NCBI GenBank assembly: GCA_964473485.1
Contig: CAYYPH010000017.1
Coordinates: forward strand, 1-64,000
Length of the DNA stretch: 64,000 nt
Source of the DNA: CAIVAT01 sp964473485
GTDB lineage: Bacteria; Bacteroidota; Bacteroidia; Bacteroidales; FEN-979
Reading direction: 5' to 3'
The notes beneath the pieces are model-generated. The model was not told the origin of the DNA and searched no databases. It saw nothing but the letters and a program-made list of their open reading frames with translations. A program made the translations under genes and the position numbers. This document shows, one piece after another, positions 8,603 through 18,800 of this stretch (position 1 is the stretch's first letter; each line of letters starts with the position of its first letter).

Positions 8603-10081
8603 TCAGTTTTTGGTCTGTCTCTCTTTTCTTAGCAACTCAAGGGCAGCAAAATATCCCGAATAGATCACCCCTGAAAAACCCCCGCCAAATTTATCCCAGG
8701 CGGAAGCGATATACAAATTCTCAAACGGACTGATCCGGCTTTTATTACTGGTCACAGGAAGCTGGGCAAAACCGTAAACCGCCCCGCCAGTGTTGAGGGT
8801 GTAACGGTGGATGGTTCTTGCGGTGGCCGAATCGTACCACACCAGGTGATTGCTCATTCCCGGCATCATCGTCTCAAGCCTGCGCAGGAACGACCGGGTC
8901 ACCTCCTCCTTACGTTTCCTGTAATCCTCTTTGGTCATTCCTTCCCAGTCGGTCAGATAATCTTCTGCGACGAGCGCAGCCACGCTTTTTCCTTCAGGAG
9001 CAAGGCCCGAATCAAGGTGGCTGTAATCGGTAAGCACAAAGGTCTTATCCTCAAAACGGCCGTGACTGTTCGGTCCGATATCGGCGATACCTTTAACATC
9101 CTGACCATACACACAGGTGCAGTAACAGGGATTCCCCAATTCCTTCAGCGGCCGGTCGAAACACAGGTACATCGTAAAAAGCGAGGCGCCGGGAACTTTA
9201 CCGAAGGTCGCTTCCGTTATCCTGGCGCCGTACTCAGCTGGCAGGAGTTTCTCCGCAAGCTGCGGCAGGGCGCAGTTTACCACCAGGTGTCCGGCCCCGG
9301 CGGAAAATGGCCTTCCATCCCTGAGCGATTCGCCGGTAACACCAGTACAGCGATCGCCGGTCACCGTGATCCCGGTCACCAGGTGCCTGAATATCACATC
9401 GCCACCATGTGCGGTGATGTAACCTGCAAGATAGTCGGACAACGTTTGCGAACCGCCTTTGATGAACACACCCCCCGACTGGTAAAAAGTTCCCTGGGCC
9501 TGGGCATAATAGGCCATCGACAACAGGTAGGGATCATCGCCAAAGGCCATCATATTACCGAGAAGCACCAGCTTCAGGGTTTCGTCGGAGATGATGCGGT
9601 CGAGAAATGAACCGACAGTGTCGCGGTGTTCATCCTTATTGGCTGGACGATACTTTCTGAAATTCTCCATGCGCCTGAAAAACGCCCTGATACCCTCCTC
9701 TTCGGCAGGAAATCTGCGGATTAGGGTTTCCGTGGCTCCCCTGATGTCGTGCGGCAGGGTGATATCACAGGCGGGGAGCATGGTGCGGTAGAAATGCGGC
9801 GCTTCAGGGAACGAGACCTGGTTGAAAATGCCTAACTCGGTAAAGATCTTTTCTTTCAGGTTCCCCGCCCCGAAGCCATCCATTTCGTGAAGGCCGACCT
9901 CGACCAGGAACTCTTTATGACGAAAGGTTGTGGCACAGCCGCCTGGTACGGCATGCTGTTCGATGAGCAGAACATGTTTGCCCTCGCGGGCCAGTTTAGC
10001 TCCTGCCGTAAGACCTCCAAGGCCTCCGCCGATGATGATGACATCGTAGCTGTTTTTGATCCTAATTTCAGACATGGGCAT
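8603..10081 (-). CDS. CrtI/RetSat-like FAD-dependent oxidoreductase
   Basis: A 492-residue flavoprotein of the phytoene desaturase / carotenoid isomerase / retinol saturase superfamily. The Rossmann motif IIGGGLGGLTAG is at about residues 15-26, followed by an acidic strand end (LLIEQ) and GGCATTFR, typical of this group. A C-terminal FAD-contact segment (NLYIASAWDKFGGGFSGVIYSGYFAAL) is conserved. Members act on polyisoprenoid or other hydrophobic polyene or lipid substrates. No phytoene synthase or other carotenoid gene is in the window, so the substrate is unknown. Two ATG codons (10081 and 10075) could serve as start. It sits 89 bases after the acyl-CoA ligase gene and 9 bases before the acyltransferase, so I infer a lipid-modifying operon. 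Confidence 0.85.
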   Translation of the reverse strand: MPMSEIRIKNSYDVIIIGGGLGGLTAGAKLAREGKHVLLIEQHAVPGGCATTFRHKEFLVEVGLHEMDGFGAGNLKEKIFTELGIFNQVSFPEAPHFYRTMLPACDITLPHDIRGATETLIRRFPAEEEGIRAFFRRMENFRKYRPANKDEHRDTVGSFLDRIISDETLKLVLLGNMMAFGDDPYLLSMAYYAQAQGTFYQSGGVFIKGGSQTLSDYLAGYITAHGGDVIFRHLVTGITVTGDRCTGVTGESLRDGRPFSAGAGHLVVNCALPQLAEKLLPAEYGARITEATFGKVPGASLFTMYLCFDRPLKELGNPCYCTCVYGQDVKGIADIGPNSHGRFEDKTFVLTDYSHLDSGLAPEGKSVAALVAEDYLTDWEGMTKEDYRKRKEEVTRSFLRRLETMMPGMSNHLVWYDSATARTIHRYTLNTGGAVYGFAQLPVTSNKSRISPFENLYIASAWDKFGGGFSGVIYSGYFAALELLRKERQTKN

Positions 10082-10170
10082 TATCCTTCATGTACCACAA
10101 ACTCCACCATCAATCGTAAATCATGGCAATCTTTAAAGTATGGTTCCGGACCCCGGAGGTGTCCATTTTC

Positions 10171-11955
10171 TTATATATTCCTGCTGACCGAATAGATCTG
10201 ATCGATGACACTCCTGTATTTTTCGAGGATAAATTTCCGGCGTAGTTTAAGGGTGTGCGATAATTCGCCTGAATGAGGCGACCATTCATCTTCGACCAGC
10301 TGAAATCTTTTGATATGCTGAAAATCCTCGAAACTTTTGTTGAATTTTCCGATGATCTCCTGGTAATGCTGAACGACCCGCGGATGCTGTATCATGGTCA
10401 TCGCGGTACGGCTTTTACATTCCCGGTTTGCGCACCATTCGCTGAGCAACTGGAAATTGGGGGCGATGATCGCGCTGGCGAACTTCTCTCCTTCGCCAAA
10501 TACAAACACCTGGTCGATGAATGCTGATTCCCTGAGCCTGTTCTCGATCTCCTGGGGCGATACAAATTTGCCGTTCGCGAGTTTGAAGACCTCCTTTTTC
10601 CGGTCGGTGACCATCAGGAATTTCCCTTTTACGATCTCGCCGATATCCCCGGTGCGGAACCAGCCATCCTCATCAAAGGCCTGAGCGGTGGCTTCGGGAT
10701 CATTGTAATAACCCGTCATGACATTGGGTCCTTTACACAATATTTCACCGTCGGCCGCGATCTTTATTTTCACATCCCGGATGACGCTACCTACCGATCC
10801 AAGTAACAATTCGGGGGGCTCGCAACGGTTGATGGTGATGATCGGGGAGGTCTCGGTGAGTCCGTACATGTTGATCACTTTCACCCCGGCAGCCCAGAAG
10901 ATGCGTTCAACCCTGGGCTGGAGGGCCGCTCCTCCGCAACCTACCAGTTGTATCTTTCCTCCGATCGCTTCACGCCATTTACTGAAAACCAGCTTGTCGG
11001 CAATCTTCAGCCGGATGCGGTAATGCCATGGATTGATGGCGTTGGCCCGGTATTTCAGCCCAAGGTCGATCGACCAGAAAAAAATCTTTTTTTTGAACCC
11101 CTTCAGCTTACTTCCTTTCTGAAGAATGGTGTTGAAGATCTTTTCGAGGATCCGCGGAACGGCGTCGAATCCCTCGGGCCGTATTTCGCGCATGTTTTCG
11201 GCGATGGTTCCCATGTTCTCCGGGTAGTAGATGCTGCAGCCGCTGTACTGGGTCTGGTAATTTCCCAAACGGCCGCCGACGTGGCATAGCGGAAGAATGC
11301 TCAGGTACCGGTAACCGGGTTTAAGGCGGAAAACATCCACTGCTGCCATGAAGTTCGAAACCAGGTTCCGGTGGGTGAGCAGGACCCCCTTCGAAGGTCC
11401 CGTAGTTCCAGATGTATAGATCAGAACGGCCGGATCATCGGGTGTTATCTCCTTTTTTACCGAATCAAGCACCGGGGCCAGTATTCCGGTCTCACGGCGT
11501 CCGGTCTCAATGATCTCTGTCCAGCAGGGCACATCGGTTACCTGGTTGAAGGTGAAGACCCGACCGGGTGGCATCAAGGAAACCGCTTCATTTCCAAGTC
11601 TTTTATAGAGCTGCTGATCACCCAGGATCAACAAGGCCACACCGGCGCTCTTCAGGATATGTCCGAACTCGCGGTGGCTGATCGAGGGGAAGACCGGCAC
11701 GTGGACCATCCCGGCCATGGCAATCCCCATGTCGGCAAAATTCCATTCCGGGCGGTTGGTGGTGACGGTGGCAACGCGATCGCCTCTTTTCAGGCCAAGG
11801 GCCAGCAATCCAAGGCTGAATCGGGTGCTTGTTTCAATATAATCGCCGGTCGAACAGGGCTTCCATTGCCCATTGACCTTCGAAACAAAAACATCGGGTT
11901 TATCAAAATGCTGCCTGTACCTGTCGAGCAGGTCGAACGTTCTGGTTACTTCCAT
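10171..11955 (-). CDS. Long-chain fatty acid-CoA ligase (AMP-forming)
   Basis: A 594-residue member of the adenylate-forming family that activates a fatty acid to acyl-AMP and then acyl-CoA. The ATP-binding loop YTSGTTGPSKG is at residues 180-190. The adenine motif MYGLTETS, the GWFRTGDIG segment and the hinge (TDRKKEVFKLANGKFV) are all present, and length is normal for the FadD15-like eukaryotic-type group. It is the first gene of a three-gene minus-strand operon, with its own -7 element about 20 bases upstream. It could supply acyl-CoA to the LpxL-like enzyme encoded last. A second, shorter paralogue is at 52278. Confidence 0.92.
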   Translation of the reverse strand: MEVTRTFDLLDRYRQHFDKPDVFVSKVNGQWKPCSTGDYIETSTRFSLGLLALGLKRGDRVATVTTNRPEWNFADMGIAMAGMVHVPVFPSISHREFGHILKSAGVALLILGDQQLYKRLGNEAVSLMPPGRVFTFNQVTDVPCWTEIIETGRRETGILAPVLDSVKKEITPDDPAVLIYTSGTTGPSKGVLLTHRNLVSNFMAAVDVFRLKPGYRYLSILPLCHVGGRLGNYQTQYSGCSIYYPENMGTIAENMREIRPEGFDAVPRILEKIFNTILQKGSKLKGFKKKIFFWSIDLGLKYRANAINPWHYRIRLKIADKLVFSKWREAIGGKIQLVGCGGAALQPRVERIFWAAGVKVINMYGLTETSPIITINRCEPPELLLGSVGSVIRDVKIKIAADGEILCKGPNVMTGYYNDPEATAQAFDEDGWFRTGDIGEIVKGKFLMVTDRKKEVFKLANGKFVSPQEIENRLRESAFIDQVFVFGEGEKFASAIIAPNFQLLSEWCANRECKSRTAMTMIQHPRVVQHYQEIIGKFNKSFEDFQHIKRFQLVEDEWSPHSGELSHTLKLRRKFILEKYRSVIDQIYSVSRNI

Positions 11956-11974
11956 CTGCAGATATAATCTGCAA

Positions 11975-11982
11975 CAAATATA
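11975..11982 (-). promoter_or_regulatory. -7 element of the acyl-CoA ligase operon
   Basis: TATATTTG on the minus strand matches TAnnTTTG, 19 bases before the ATG at 11955. No TTG is seen at the ideal distance upstream. Confidence 0.5.
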
Positions 11983-12021
11983 AAAGGAAAAAGGAGAATC
12001 TGACCCTTGAAATTTGAACTC

Positions 12022-13011
12022 TCAATAGGCCCATTTCACCCAGACGCTGCCCCATGTAAAACCACCACCGAATGCGGCAAGGATTATATTGTCGCCTTTA
12101 TTCAGTTTCGATTCCCATTCCCACAGACATAACGGGATAGTGGCATCGGTGGTATTCCCATACCGGTCGATATTGATCATGACCTTTTCCTTGCCAATGC
12201 CCATGCGACGTGCAGTGGCATCGATGATCCTTAAGTTGGCCTGATGCGGGACCAGGAACGCAACGTCTTCGGATGTCAGACCGTTCCTTTCCATGATATC
12301 GGCCGAAACATCGGCCATGCGGGTGACTGCAAATTTAAAAACAGGCTGTCCCTCCTGATAGATGAAGTGTTCCTTTGCATCAACGGTTTCATGGGAGGGA
12401 GGTCTGATTGAACCGCCGGCTTTCATGTGAAGATGAATACGGCCTGACCCATCGGTTCCGGTCATTGAATCCATTATCCCGAACTCATCTGTCGTTGGTT
12501 CAAGAAGAAGAGCGCCGGCAGCGTCACCAAACAGAACACAGGTTTCGCGACTTGAATAATCAGTGATGGACGACATCTTGTCGGCGCCTACCACGATCAC
12601 TTTTTTACAAGCTCCGCTTTCGATATATTTCGATGCAGTGATCAATGCGAATAAAAATCCCGAACAGGCAGCATTCATATCGAAACTGAACGCATTTTTC
12701 AGTCCGGTTTTATCACTGATGATATTGGCCGTGGCCGGAAACATCATGTCGGGGGTAACAGTAGCACAAATCAGGAGTTCAATGTCGGCCGGATCTGTTC
12801 CGGTTTTGGCAAGCAATCCCTTAACCGCTTCGGCGCCCATATCTGAAGTGCCAAGGCCTTCGCCTTTGAGGATGTGGCGTTCGCGTATGCCGGTACGTGT
12901 AAGAATCCACTCGTCGGTGGTCTCCACCATCTTTTCGAGTTCGGCGTTGGTCAACACATAAGGGGGAACCCATGCATGAATTCCCGAAATTTTTGCTCTG
13001 ATTTTCGACAT
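12022..13011 (-). CDS. fabH: Beta-ketoacyl-ACP synthase III
   Basis: A 329-residue FabH that condenses an acyl-CoA primer with malonyl-ACP to start fatty acid synthesis. The catalytic triad is visible: Cys116 in NAACSGF, His256 in VPHQANLR and Asn286 in GNTTDAT. The open frame extends 19 codons further upstream, but those overlap the end of plsX. The ATG at 13011, starting MSKIRAKISG, gives the usual N-terminus and a 4-base gap after plsX. It is the last gene of the yceD-rpmF-plsX-fabH operon, a widespread arrangement coupling lipid initiation with ribosome protein L32. Confidence 0.97.
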   Translation of the reverse strand: MSKIRAKISGIHAWVPPYVLTNAELEKMVETTDEWILTRTGIRERHILKGEGLGTSDMGAEAVKGLLAKTGTDPADIELLICATVTPDMMFPATANIISDKTGLKNAFSFDMNAACSGFLFALITASKYIESGACKKVIVVGADKMSSITDYSSRETCVLFGDAAGALLLEPTTDEFGIMDSMTGTDGSGRIHLHMKAGGSIRPPSHETVDAKEHFIYQEGQPVFKFAVTRMADVSADIMERNGLTSEDVAFLVPHQANLRIIDATARRMGIGKEKVMINIDRYGNTTDATIPLCLWEWESKLNKGDNIILAAFGGGFTWGSVWVKWAY

Positions 13012-13015
13012 GGCA

Positions 13016-13975
13016 TTAAATATTGTTGACGGAATAGCGCTCCAGGGCATGTTTGATCTTCTGGGCAAGTTTCGCCTCGTGAACCTCTCTTGCCATAAGG
13101 ATCATGCGGCGGATAGCCACTGCATTGGAAATGCCATGGCCAACCAGCACGGTCGAGTTCACCCCGAGGATCGGAGTGCCTCCGTAATTTTCGTAATTGA
13201 ACCTGTCGAGGTAAGCATCCTTCATGCCGCGCTTGACAAGCACACGGTACATGGCTTCGACCTGCTTCAGTACAATGTTCCCGACAAAACCGTCACAAAC
13301 AATGACATCCACGTTGTCGCGGAACAATTCACGACCCTCCACATTTCCTACGAAATGAAAATCCTTCGAATCTTTCATCAGCTGAAAGGCCGACTGGGTC
13401 GTGAGACTGCCTTTTTTCTCCTCGGTTCCGATATTAAGCAGCCCCACGCGGGGTTGCTTCACATGGAAAACGTGTTCGGCAAAGAGCGATCCGAGGATCC
13501 CGAACTGGTACATCACATCGGGTTTTGCATCAGGGTTGGTGCCAACATCGATCAATACCGTCGAGCCGCCGTTCTCCTTGGGGATATAGGCAGGTGTGCT
13601 CGGCCTGATGATTCCCTGGATAGTATTGACGCTGTAAATGGAACCAACCATCATTGCTCCGCTGCTTCCCGCACTGGCAAAAGCCTGGATCTCCTTATGC
13701 TTGAGCATCCTGAAACCCACAGAAATGCTGGAGTTGGGCTTGTTGATCAGCGCTTTGGTCGGCTGTTCATCCATTTCAATGAGATCGGGTGCATCCACGA
13801 TCTCGAATTTTTCGGGGTCAACTTTCTCCTCATGCAGAAATGAAAGAATGACATCCCGGTCGCCAATCAGGACAATTCTATCGGTTTCCGGGAGTTGTTT
13901 TTGTGCCATGATGGCACCGTGAATGGTGGCATTCGGAGCGAAATCACCCCCTAAAACATCCAGGCCGATCTTCAT
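13016..13975 (-). CDS. plsX: Phosphate acyltransferase PlsX
   Basis: A 319-residue PlsX that makes acyl-phosphate from acyl-ACP for glycerol-3-phosphate acylation by PlsY. The N-terminus MKIGLDVLGGDFAPNATIHGA and the internal CDGFVGNIVLK and GAMMVGS segments are typical of the family, and the length is normal. It lies 21 bases after rpmF and 4 bases before fabH, so it is clearly within the lipid initiation operon. No unusual residue is seen. Confidence 0.97.
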   Translation of the reverse strand: MKIGLDVLGGDFAPNATIHGAIMAQKQLPETDRIVLIGDRDVILSFLHEEKVDPEKFEIVDAPDLIEMDEQPTKALINKPNSSISVGFRMLKHKEIQAFASAGSSGAMMVGSIYSVNTIQGIIRPSTPAYIPKENGGSTVLIDVGTNPDAKPDVMYQFGILGSLFAEHVFHVKQPRVGLLNIGTEEKKGSLTTQSAFQLMKDSKDFHFVGNVEGRELFRDNVDVIVCDGFVGNIVLKQVEAMYRVLVKRGMKDAYLDRFNYENYGGTPILGVNSTVLVGHGISNAVAIRRMILMAREVHEAKLAQKIKHALERYSVNNI

Positions 13976-13996
13976 AATGCTATGATTTGCTTTGGA

Positions 13997-14182
13997 CTAT
14001 TCGGCTGTCGCCTTTACAACAGCCTGTTTCCCGCGGTAATAACCACATTCCGGGCAAACCCTGTGATAAATAACCGGGGCACCGCAATTTGAACATACGA
14101 TGGTGGTCCGTGCTACTGCCTTGTCATGAGTCCTTCTCTTGTCTCTGCGGGTGGTCGAAATTTTATGTTTCGGGTGTGGCAT
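13997..14182 (-). CDS. rpmF: 50S ribosomal protein L32
   Basis: A 61-residue L32 beginning MPHPKHKISTTRRDKRR. It has a zinc-binding pair CSNC and CPEC (the Cys4 form). The position between yceD and plsX is canonical. The C-terminus is slightly extended with an Ala/Val/Lys-rich tail. Confidence 0.97.
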   Translation of the reverse strand: MPHPKHKISTTRRDKRRTHDKAVARTTIVCSNCGAPVIYHRVCPECGYYRGKQAVVKATAE

Positions 14183-14191
14183 AGGAAAAGT

Positions 14192-14226
14192 ATTTACAAT
14201 TTAAATTTACAATTTACGATTGACGA
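14192..14226. repeat. AT-rich tandem spacer between yceD and rpmF
   Basis: Repeats of TTTACAATT and TTTACGATTGACGAT in the 73-base gap between yceD and rpmF. They belong to the short intergenic spacer type seen throughout the window and lie inside the transcribed operon. Confidence 0.6.
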
Positions 14227-14255
14227 TCTTATTTTGCGAATCCGTGATATCGCAA

Positions 14256-14774
14256 TTAGTTTTCTTTCAGTTTGTTCAAGGCTTCCCAACGGGGATCAGG
14301 GGTGTGATGCCCCTCCATTTCATTCAGCTTCCGTATGACCTCAGGATTACAGAGGATGGCTCCGTTTTCATCTTCCGCATGTACTTTCCGTGCAGGGAGC
14401 AGCAGATGGATGTATTCATACAGGAACGGGGCCAGATCGAGGTGGTGGGCAGATTCCGGTACGATCTGTACCTCATCACTCTCCTCCTCATAACGGTCGC
14501 CCAGCTTCACGATAAGCCTTTCCTCCCCGTTCAGTCCGATCGTCAGTGGATCCATGCACCGGTCGCAGGCAACAACCACTTCGCCGGTAAAGGAAAAATG
14601 AAGATCCATCATCCTCTCCTCTTTGATCATGATCACCTGAACGGATACATTTCCACCTTGTATCTCCTGATCCTCTGCCTGTTCAAAGAACGTAGTTCCG
14701 ACATTGAATTCGAACTGATGCGTGCCCGGCTTCAGTCCATGGAACCCAACGGTATATGTATCCGGATAGTTCAC
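14256..14774 (-). CDS. yceD: DUF177 / YceD family protein
   Basis: A 172-residue member of the DUF177 (YceD) family, which precedes rpmF in most bacteria and has been linked to 23S rRNA accumulation. The conserved centre VVVACDRCMDPL (a CxxC pair) and the C-terminal segment with a D-P-R-W motif (HHTPDPRWEALNKL) identify it. The start is GTG at 14774; no ATG is available and a strong promoter lies only 20 bases upstream, which supports this start. It is the first gene of the yceD-rpmF-plsX-fabH operon. Confidence 0.93.
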   Translation of the reverse strand: MNYPDTYTVGFHGLKPGTHQFEFNVGTTFFEQAEDQEIQGGNVSVQVIMIKEERMMDLHFSFTGEVVVACDRCMDPLTIGLNGEERLIVKLGDRYEEESDEVQIVPESAHHLDLAPFLYEYIHLLLPARKVHAEDENGAILCNPEVIRKLNEMEGHHTPDPRWEALNKLKEN

Positions 14775-14793
14775 CTTTTCCTGAAAAAGGCTG

Positions 14794-14824
14794 CAAAATT
14801 AAAAATTAATTTGGTGAATACCAA
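14794..14824 (-). promoter_or_regulatory. Promoter of the yceD-rpmF-plsX-fabH operon
   Basis: Minus-strand TTG (14824-14822), a spacer of exactly 20 bases, then TAATTTTG (14801-14794). This is a full match to the Bacteroidetes consensus, with a leader of about 15-20 bases. Confidence 0.75.
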
Positions 14825-14841
14825 ATAACTGTTTATTTCCG

Positions 14842-14849
14842 TAAGTTTG
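14842..14849 (+). promoter_or_regulatory. -7 element of the proline dehydrogenase gene
   Basis: TAAGTTTG matches TAnnTTTG, 32 bases before the ATG at 14882. The nearest TTG is 28 bases upstream, longer than ideal, so the -33 element is uncertain. It is back to back with the yceD promoter. Confidence 0.5.
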
Positions 14850-14881
14850 CAATAAGGATTGTCTTATCTAAATTCAGGCAT

Positions 14882-15793
14882 ATGATAAACACGCTGATCA
14901 CCAAAATGCTCCCGTTGATGCCGAAAAAACTGGTATGGATCTTTTCAAAAAAGTACATCGCCGGGGTGGCCATCGATGATGCCGTCAGGGTTTGCCGTGA
15001 ACTGAATGCCCAGGGGATCAAAATCACCATCGACCTGCTCGGTGAATTCATCACACGGCTTGAGCAGGCCCAGGAAAACAAGGAGGCCTACCTGTCAATC
15101 ATCGACCGGATAGAACGCGAGAAGATCGACGGTAATTATTCTCTGAAACCAACCAGCTTCGGATTGCTGATCGACCAGCAGGTATGTTACAGGAACATCC
15201 GCGAGATTGTTGCCAAAGCAGCTACCCATGGAAATTTCGTACGGATCGACATGGAGGATTCTCAATGCACCGACATGGAAATCAGTTTGTTCAGACGATT
15301 GCACGCGGAATTTCCCAAAAACGTCGGACTGGTCATCCAGGCCTATCTCAGGAGAACGCTGAATGATCTGAAAGCCATGAAGGACATGCACAGCCCCGCG
15401 TCCCCGCTTAATTTCAGGCTGTGCAAGGGTATTTACGTTGAGCCGGAAGCCATTGCCTTTAAAAAATACCAGGAGATCAACGATCATTTCCTCGAAGACC
15501 TGGAGTATATTTTCAGCCAGGGGTTCTATCCCGGCATTGCCACCCACGACAAACCGCTGGTTGAGGGAGCTTACCAACTTATTGAAAAGTACCGGGTTCC
15601 GAAAGACCGGTACGAATTCCAGATGCTTTACGGCGTAACCCCGGAGCTGCGCAGATCAATCATCGACAAGGGGCATACCATGCGGGTTTATGTTCCATTC
15701 GGCAAAGACTGGTTCGGATATTCAACCCGCCGCCTGAAAGAAAACCCAAAGATCGCCAGCCATATTATCAAAGCGCTTTTCGTTAAAGGATGA
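14882..15793 (+). CDS. Proline dehydrogenase (PRODH)
   Basis: A 303-residue monofunctional FAD-dependent proline dehydrogenase that oxidises L-proline to pyrroline-5-carboxylate. The TIM-barrel motifs are present: FVRIDMEDS (strand 3), RLCKGIYVEPE, GIATHD and the terminal substrate-binding helix FGYSTRRLKENP with its paired arginines. No P5C dehydrogenase domain is fused and none is encoded nearby. The gene converges on a 1077-residue amino-acid-dehydrogenase-like flavoprotein, about 95 bases apart. That suggests a locus for proline or hydroxyproline type amino acid oxidation, but the gene order alone does not prove it. Confidence 0.93.
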   Translation: MINTLITKMLPLMPKKLVWIFSKKYIAGVAIDDAVRVCRELNAQGIKITIDLLGEFITRLEQAQENKEAYLSIIDRIEREKIDGNYSLKPTSFGLLIDQQVCYRNIREIVAKAATHGNFVRIDMEDSQCTDMEISLFRRLHAEFPKNVGLVIQAYLRRTLNDLKAMKDMHSPASPLNFRLCKGIYVEPEAIAFKKYQEINDHFLEDLEYIFSQGFYPGIATHDKPLVEGAYQLIEKYRVPKDRYEFQMLYGVTPELRRSIIDKGHTMRVYVPFGKDWFGYSTRRLKENPKIASHIIKALFVKG

Positions 15794-15806
15794 GCGGTGG
15801 TTGATC

Positions 15807-15887
15807 GTGACGCGTGATTCGTGACGCGTGACAGGTGACGCGTGACATCGTTTTCAATTGTCAATTGTCAATTGTCCATTGTCAATT
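15807..15887. repeat. Two adjacent short tandem spacers (GTGACGCGTGA and CAATTGT)
   Basis: Between two convergent genes: three imperfect copies of GTGACGCGTGA (15807-15846), then about five copies of a CAATTGT-type heptamer (15855-15887). A GTCACGCGTCAC relative occurs at 40159-40181. Confidence 0.75.
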
Positions 15888-15888
15888 C

Positions 15889-18800
15889 CTACTTGAACGC
15901 TTTTTCCAGGAGCCCGTCGCCGTTTAGTTTCAGGCGGTCAAAGTAACCGGGCACCTCTTTTCCGGTCAGTTTATCGACATACATTTTTGCCAGGTACTGC
16001 CCGAGCATGAATCCCTGTCCCCGTAAGCCCAGGAACAGGCCCAGCTCAGGATCGATCAGCATGCGTGGTTCCACGTAATAACCGGCCCACACCGCCTGGA
16101 ACCCCACCGAGGAGAGTTCCGGTATCCAGTTGGTGAATATTTCGGAGGCGATCTCCACAAAATCCTGAGAATTGACCTTAATGTTTTTGTCGGTTTCCAT
16201 GGGTTCAATGGCCGGGGAAGCGCAACCGATGATCTGCCCTGTTTCGGCCAACTGCTGGCCATACACCGCGGTAAAGCCTTTGTAGCGGCGCCGGTCGATG
16301 AGCATGGGCAGGGGTGATCCGTCTTTTCCCAGCATGGGCAGCCGGCGTGTGATAAACGCCTGGTGTTTCACCGGGAAGAGGCCGGTCGCAATGCCCAGGC
16401 TGCGGGCAATCCGGTCACCCTCCGGACCGAGGGCATTGATGAATATCTCGGTTTCGAATTCCACGAATTCGTGCTGATGGTTCTGCACCAGTACGATGTA
16501 TTTTCCGTTTGACCGGTTGACATCGATCACGCGGCAATCCTCCTCTACCCTGCCCCCGTTTTCAATCCCTATCCTGCGAATCAGGTCGATCACCCGGCCG
16601 GGTGTGGCCTGCCAGCAATTGCGGGTGACCAGCGCAGCCTGGTAAGTGGTGAGCCTGGGATTGATCCTGGGCGAGATCGCGGTCTGAAAATCTTTCGGTT
16701 CCAGCATGGTGGCATCCGACCATGCCATCGATTCTACGAGTGCCCGGTACATCGCATCGTCATGGGCAAAGGTCACATAAAGGATCGGTCGGTAGTCGAT
16801 GTTGTGAACCCCTTGCAACTCTTTGAATATATCGTGGTTACGTGTGGCTATTTCGGAAAGTTCAGGCAATGAGAAGTTGGGTCTTCCCCCCGCTATATTC
16901 CGCCACGAAGCCCCCCTGCCGTAATTGGTCAGCACCGGTTCGAGGCCGGCTTCGCTGAGATAGCGGAACAAGGCGCTTCCGCCGATACCACCGCCGGCCA
17001 CCAGCGATCTCACCTGAATCCGCTTTGCTTTGTTGCCGTTGATTCCGGTGATAATGTTTTCGTGTACGATCCGCGGATAAAGTTCGCCCATGGAGACCTG
17101 GTTCGACAAAGGCCCCCGCGGTGTGGGCTCGCCAACGATGGAAATTCCCGAACCATGCAGGGTCGATTTGAGCCGCCGGATGCAGCGTTTACCACGGCAG
17201 GCTCCCATCCCGAGGCGGGTCGTATGTTTTACTTCATCGACCGAGATAAATTTCCGCTCACCGATGGTGTCCATGATCTCGTCCATGGTCACATCATCGC
17301 AGTGACACACATACGTAACCTCCTTCTCTTCCTGGTGATAGGGAAGAAATTGCAACGGTCCGGGGTAGTTCTCCTTAACGATAAATCCCCTGACCTGAGT
17401 AAGATCTATACCGTGAACCGTTGTGGACCTGACCCGAGCGATGTTCGTCTTGTTAGGTTTCCGAAGGATCTTCTCCACGACCCCTTCGCCGAGTATTTTT
17501 CCCTGGTTGTCGACCAGGTAGCACGCCGATTTTTCTTCAGCTTCATATTCAATCGGAAGAAACAGCCAGTCCTTTTTTATATTGTAACCAAATATGGCCA
17601 GCCCCGGGCACTGGTAAACACAGTCCATACAACCGATACATTTACTGAAGTCAATTTCGGGCACCGTGCTGGTCGACGATTTGGTGATGGCGCCGTGCGG
17701 GCAGGAGAAAGCACATGGGTTACAGGCAAAACCATAAAGGCAGTCGATCAGCACGAATCCTTTTTCCTCCAAACGCCCGGCGGAGGGCATAAACGGCTCA
17801 CCGATCACCCTGAGGGGATGCTGCTGCGAATCGATATACTCCTTTGAAAGGGCGAGGTATTCATCATAGCTGAACCGCTCTCCCATTTCCTGCAGTACGT
17901 CGAATGCAGCCTGCCGGCCTCGGAGAACCGCACTGGTACCCTCACCGATCCTGATCGCATCGCCGGCGCCGAAACAACGACGGCCGAAAATTTCATTTCC
18001 CTTGATGAGCAGCTGATCGTCCTGAACCAGGCCGGTACAGATATTAATCGCATCGATACCATCTATTACCTTTTCGGTACCGGGAACTGGTTTAAAATCG
18101 CGGCATTCCGCGATCACTGCCCCGATGATGCCGTCATGGTTCTCGTTCGGGATTGCCTTGATCAGGATGTGGGATGTGAGGATGGGGATGCCCAGCCTTC
18201 TTACACGGTTGGCCTGTACGGGGAAGCCCCCTTCATTTGGAGTTGCCTCGAGGATAGCTTTAACACGGGCTCCTGCCTGCATCAGCTGATAAGAGGTGAG
18301 GTAACCAATGTTGCCGGCCCCCACCGTCAGAATGTCTTTCCCAAGCAACGTGAGCTCATTGTTCATCATTTTCTGCACCACCGCGGCCGTGAACACTCCC
18401 GGCAGATCGTCGTTCTCAAAGGTGGGCATGAAAGGCACGGCGCCTGTCGCAACGATCAGGTAATCCGCATCCACATAATAGATCTCTTCAGTCCTGATGT
18501 TCTTCACGGCGATGCGCCCTCCCTCCAGGATGTCCCAAACGGTGGAGTTCAGGAAAATGCCGTCGTGATTGTCGCCTGCCAGTGTGCGGGCAATATCGAA
18601 TCCACGCATTCCCCCGAACTTCTGTTCTTTTTCAAAGAAGAAAAACTGATGGGTCTGCATGAGGAACTGACCCCCGATTTTGTCGTTATTATCAAGCACG
18701 ATATTGGCAATATGGTGACGGTTCAGCTCTTCCCTGGCTGCAAGCCCGGCCGGACCGGCACCGATGATGGCGACCGCGGTCCGGTATACATTCACCGCCT

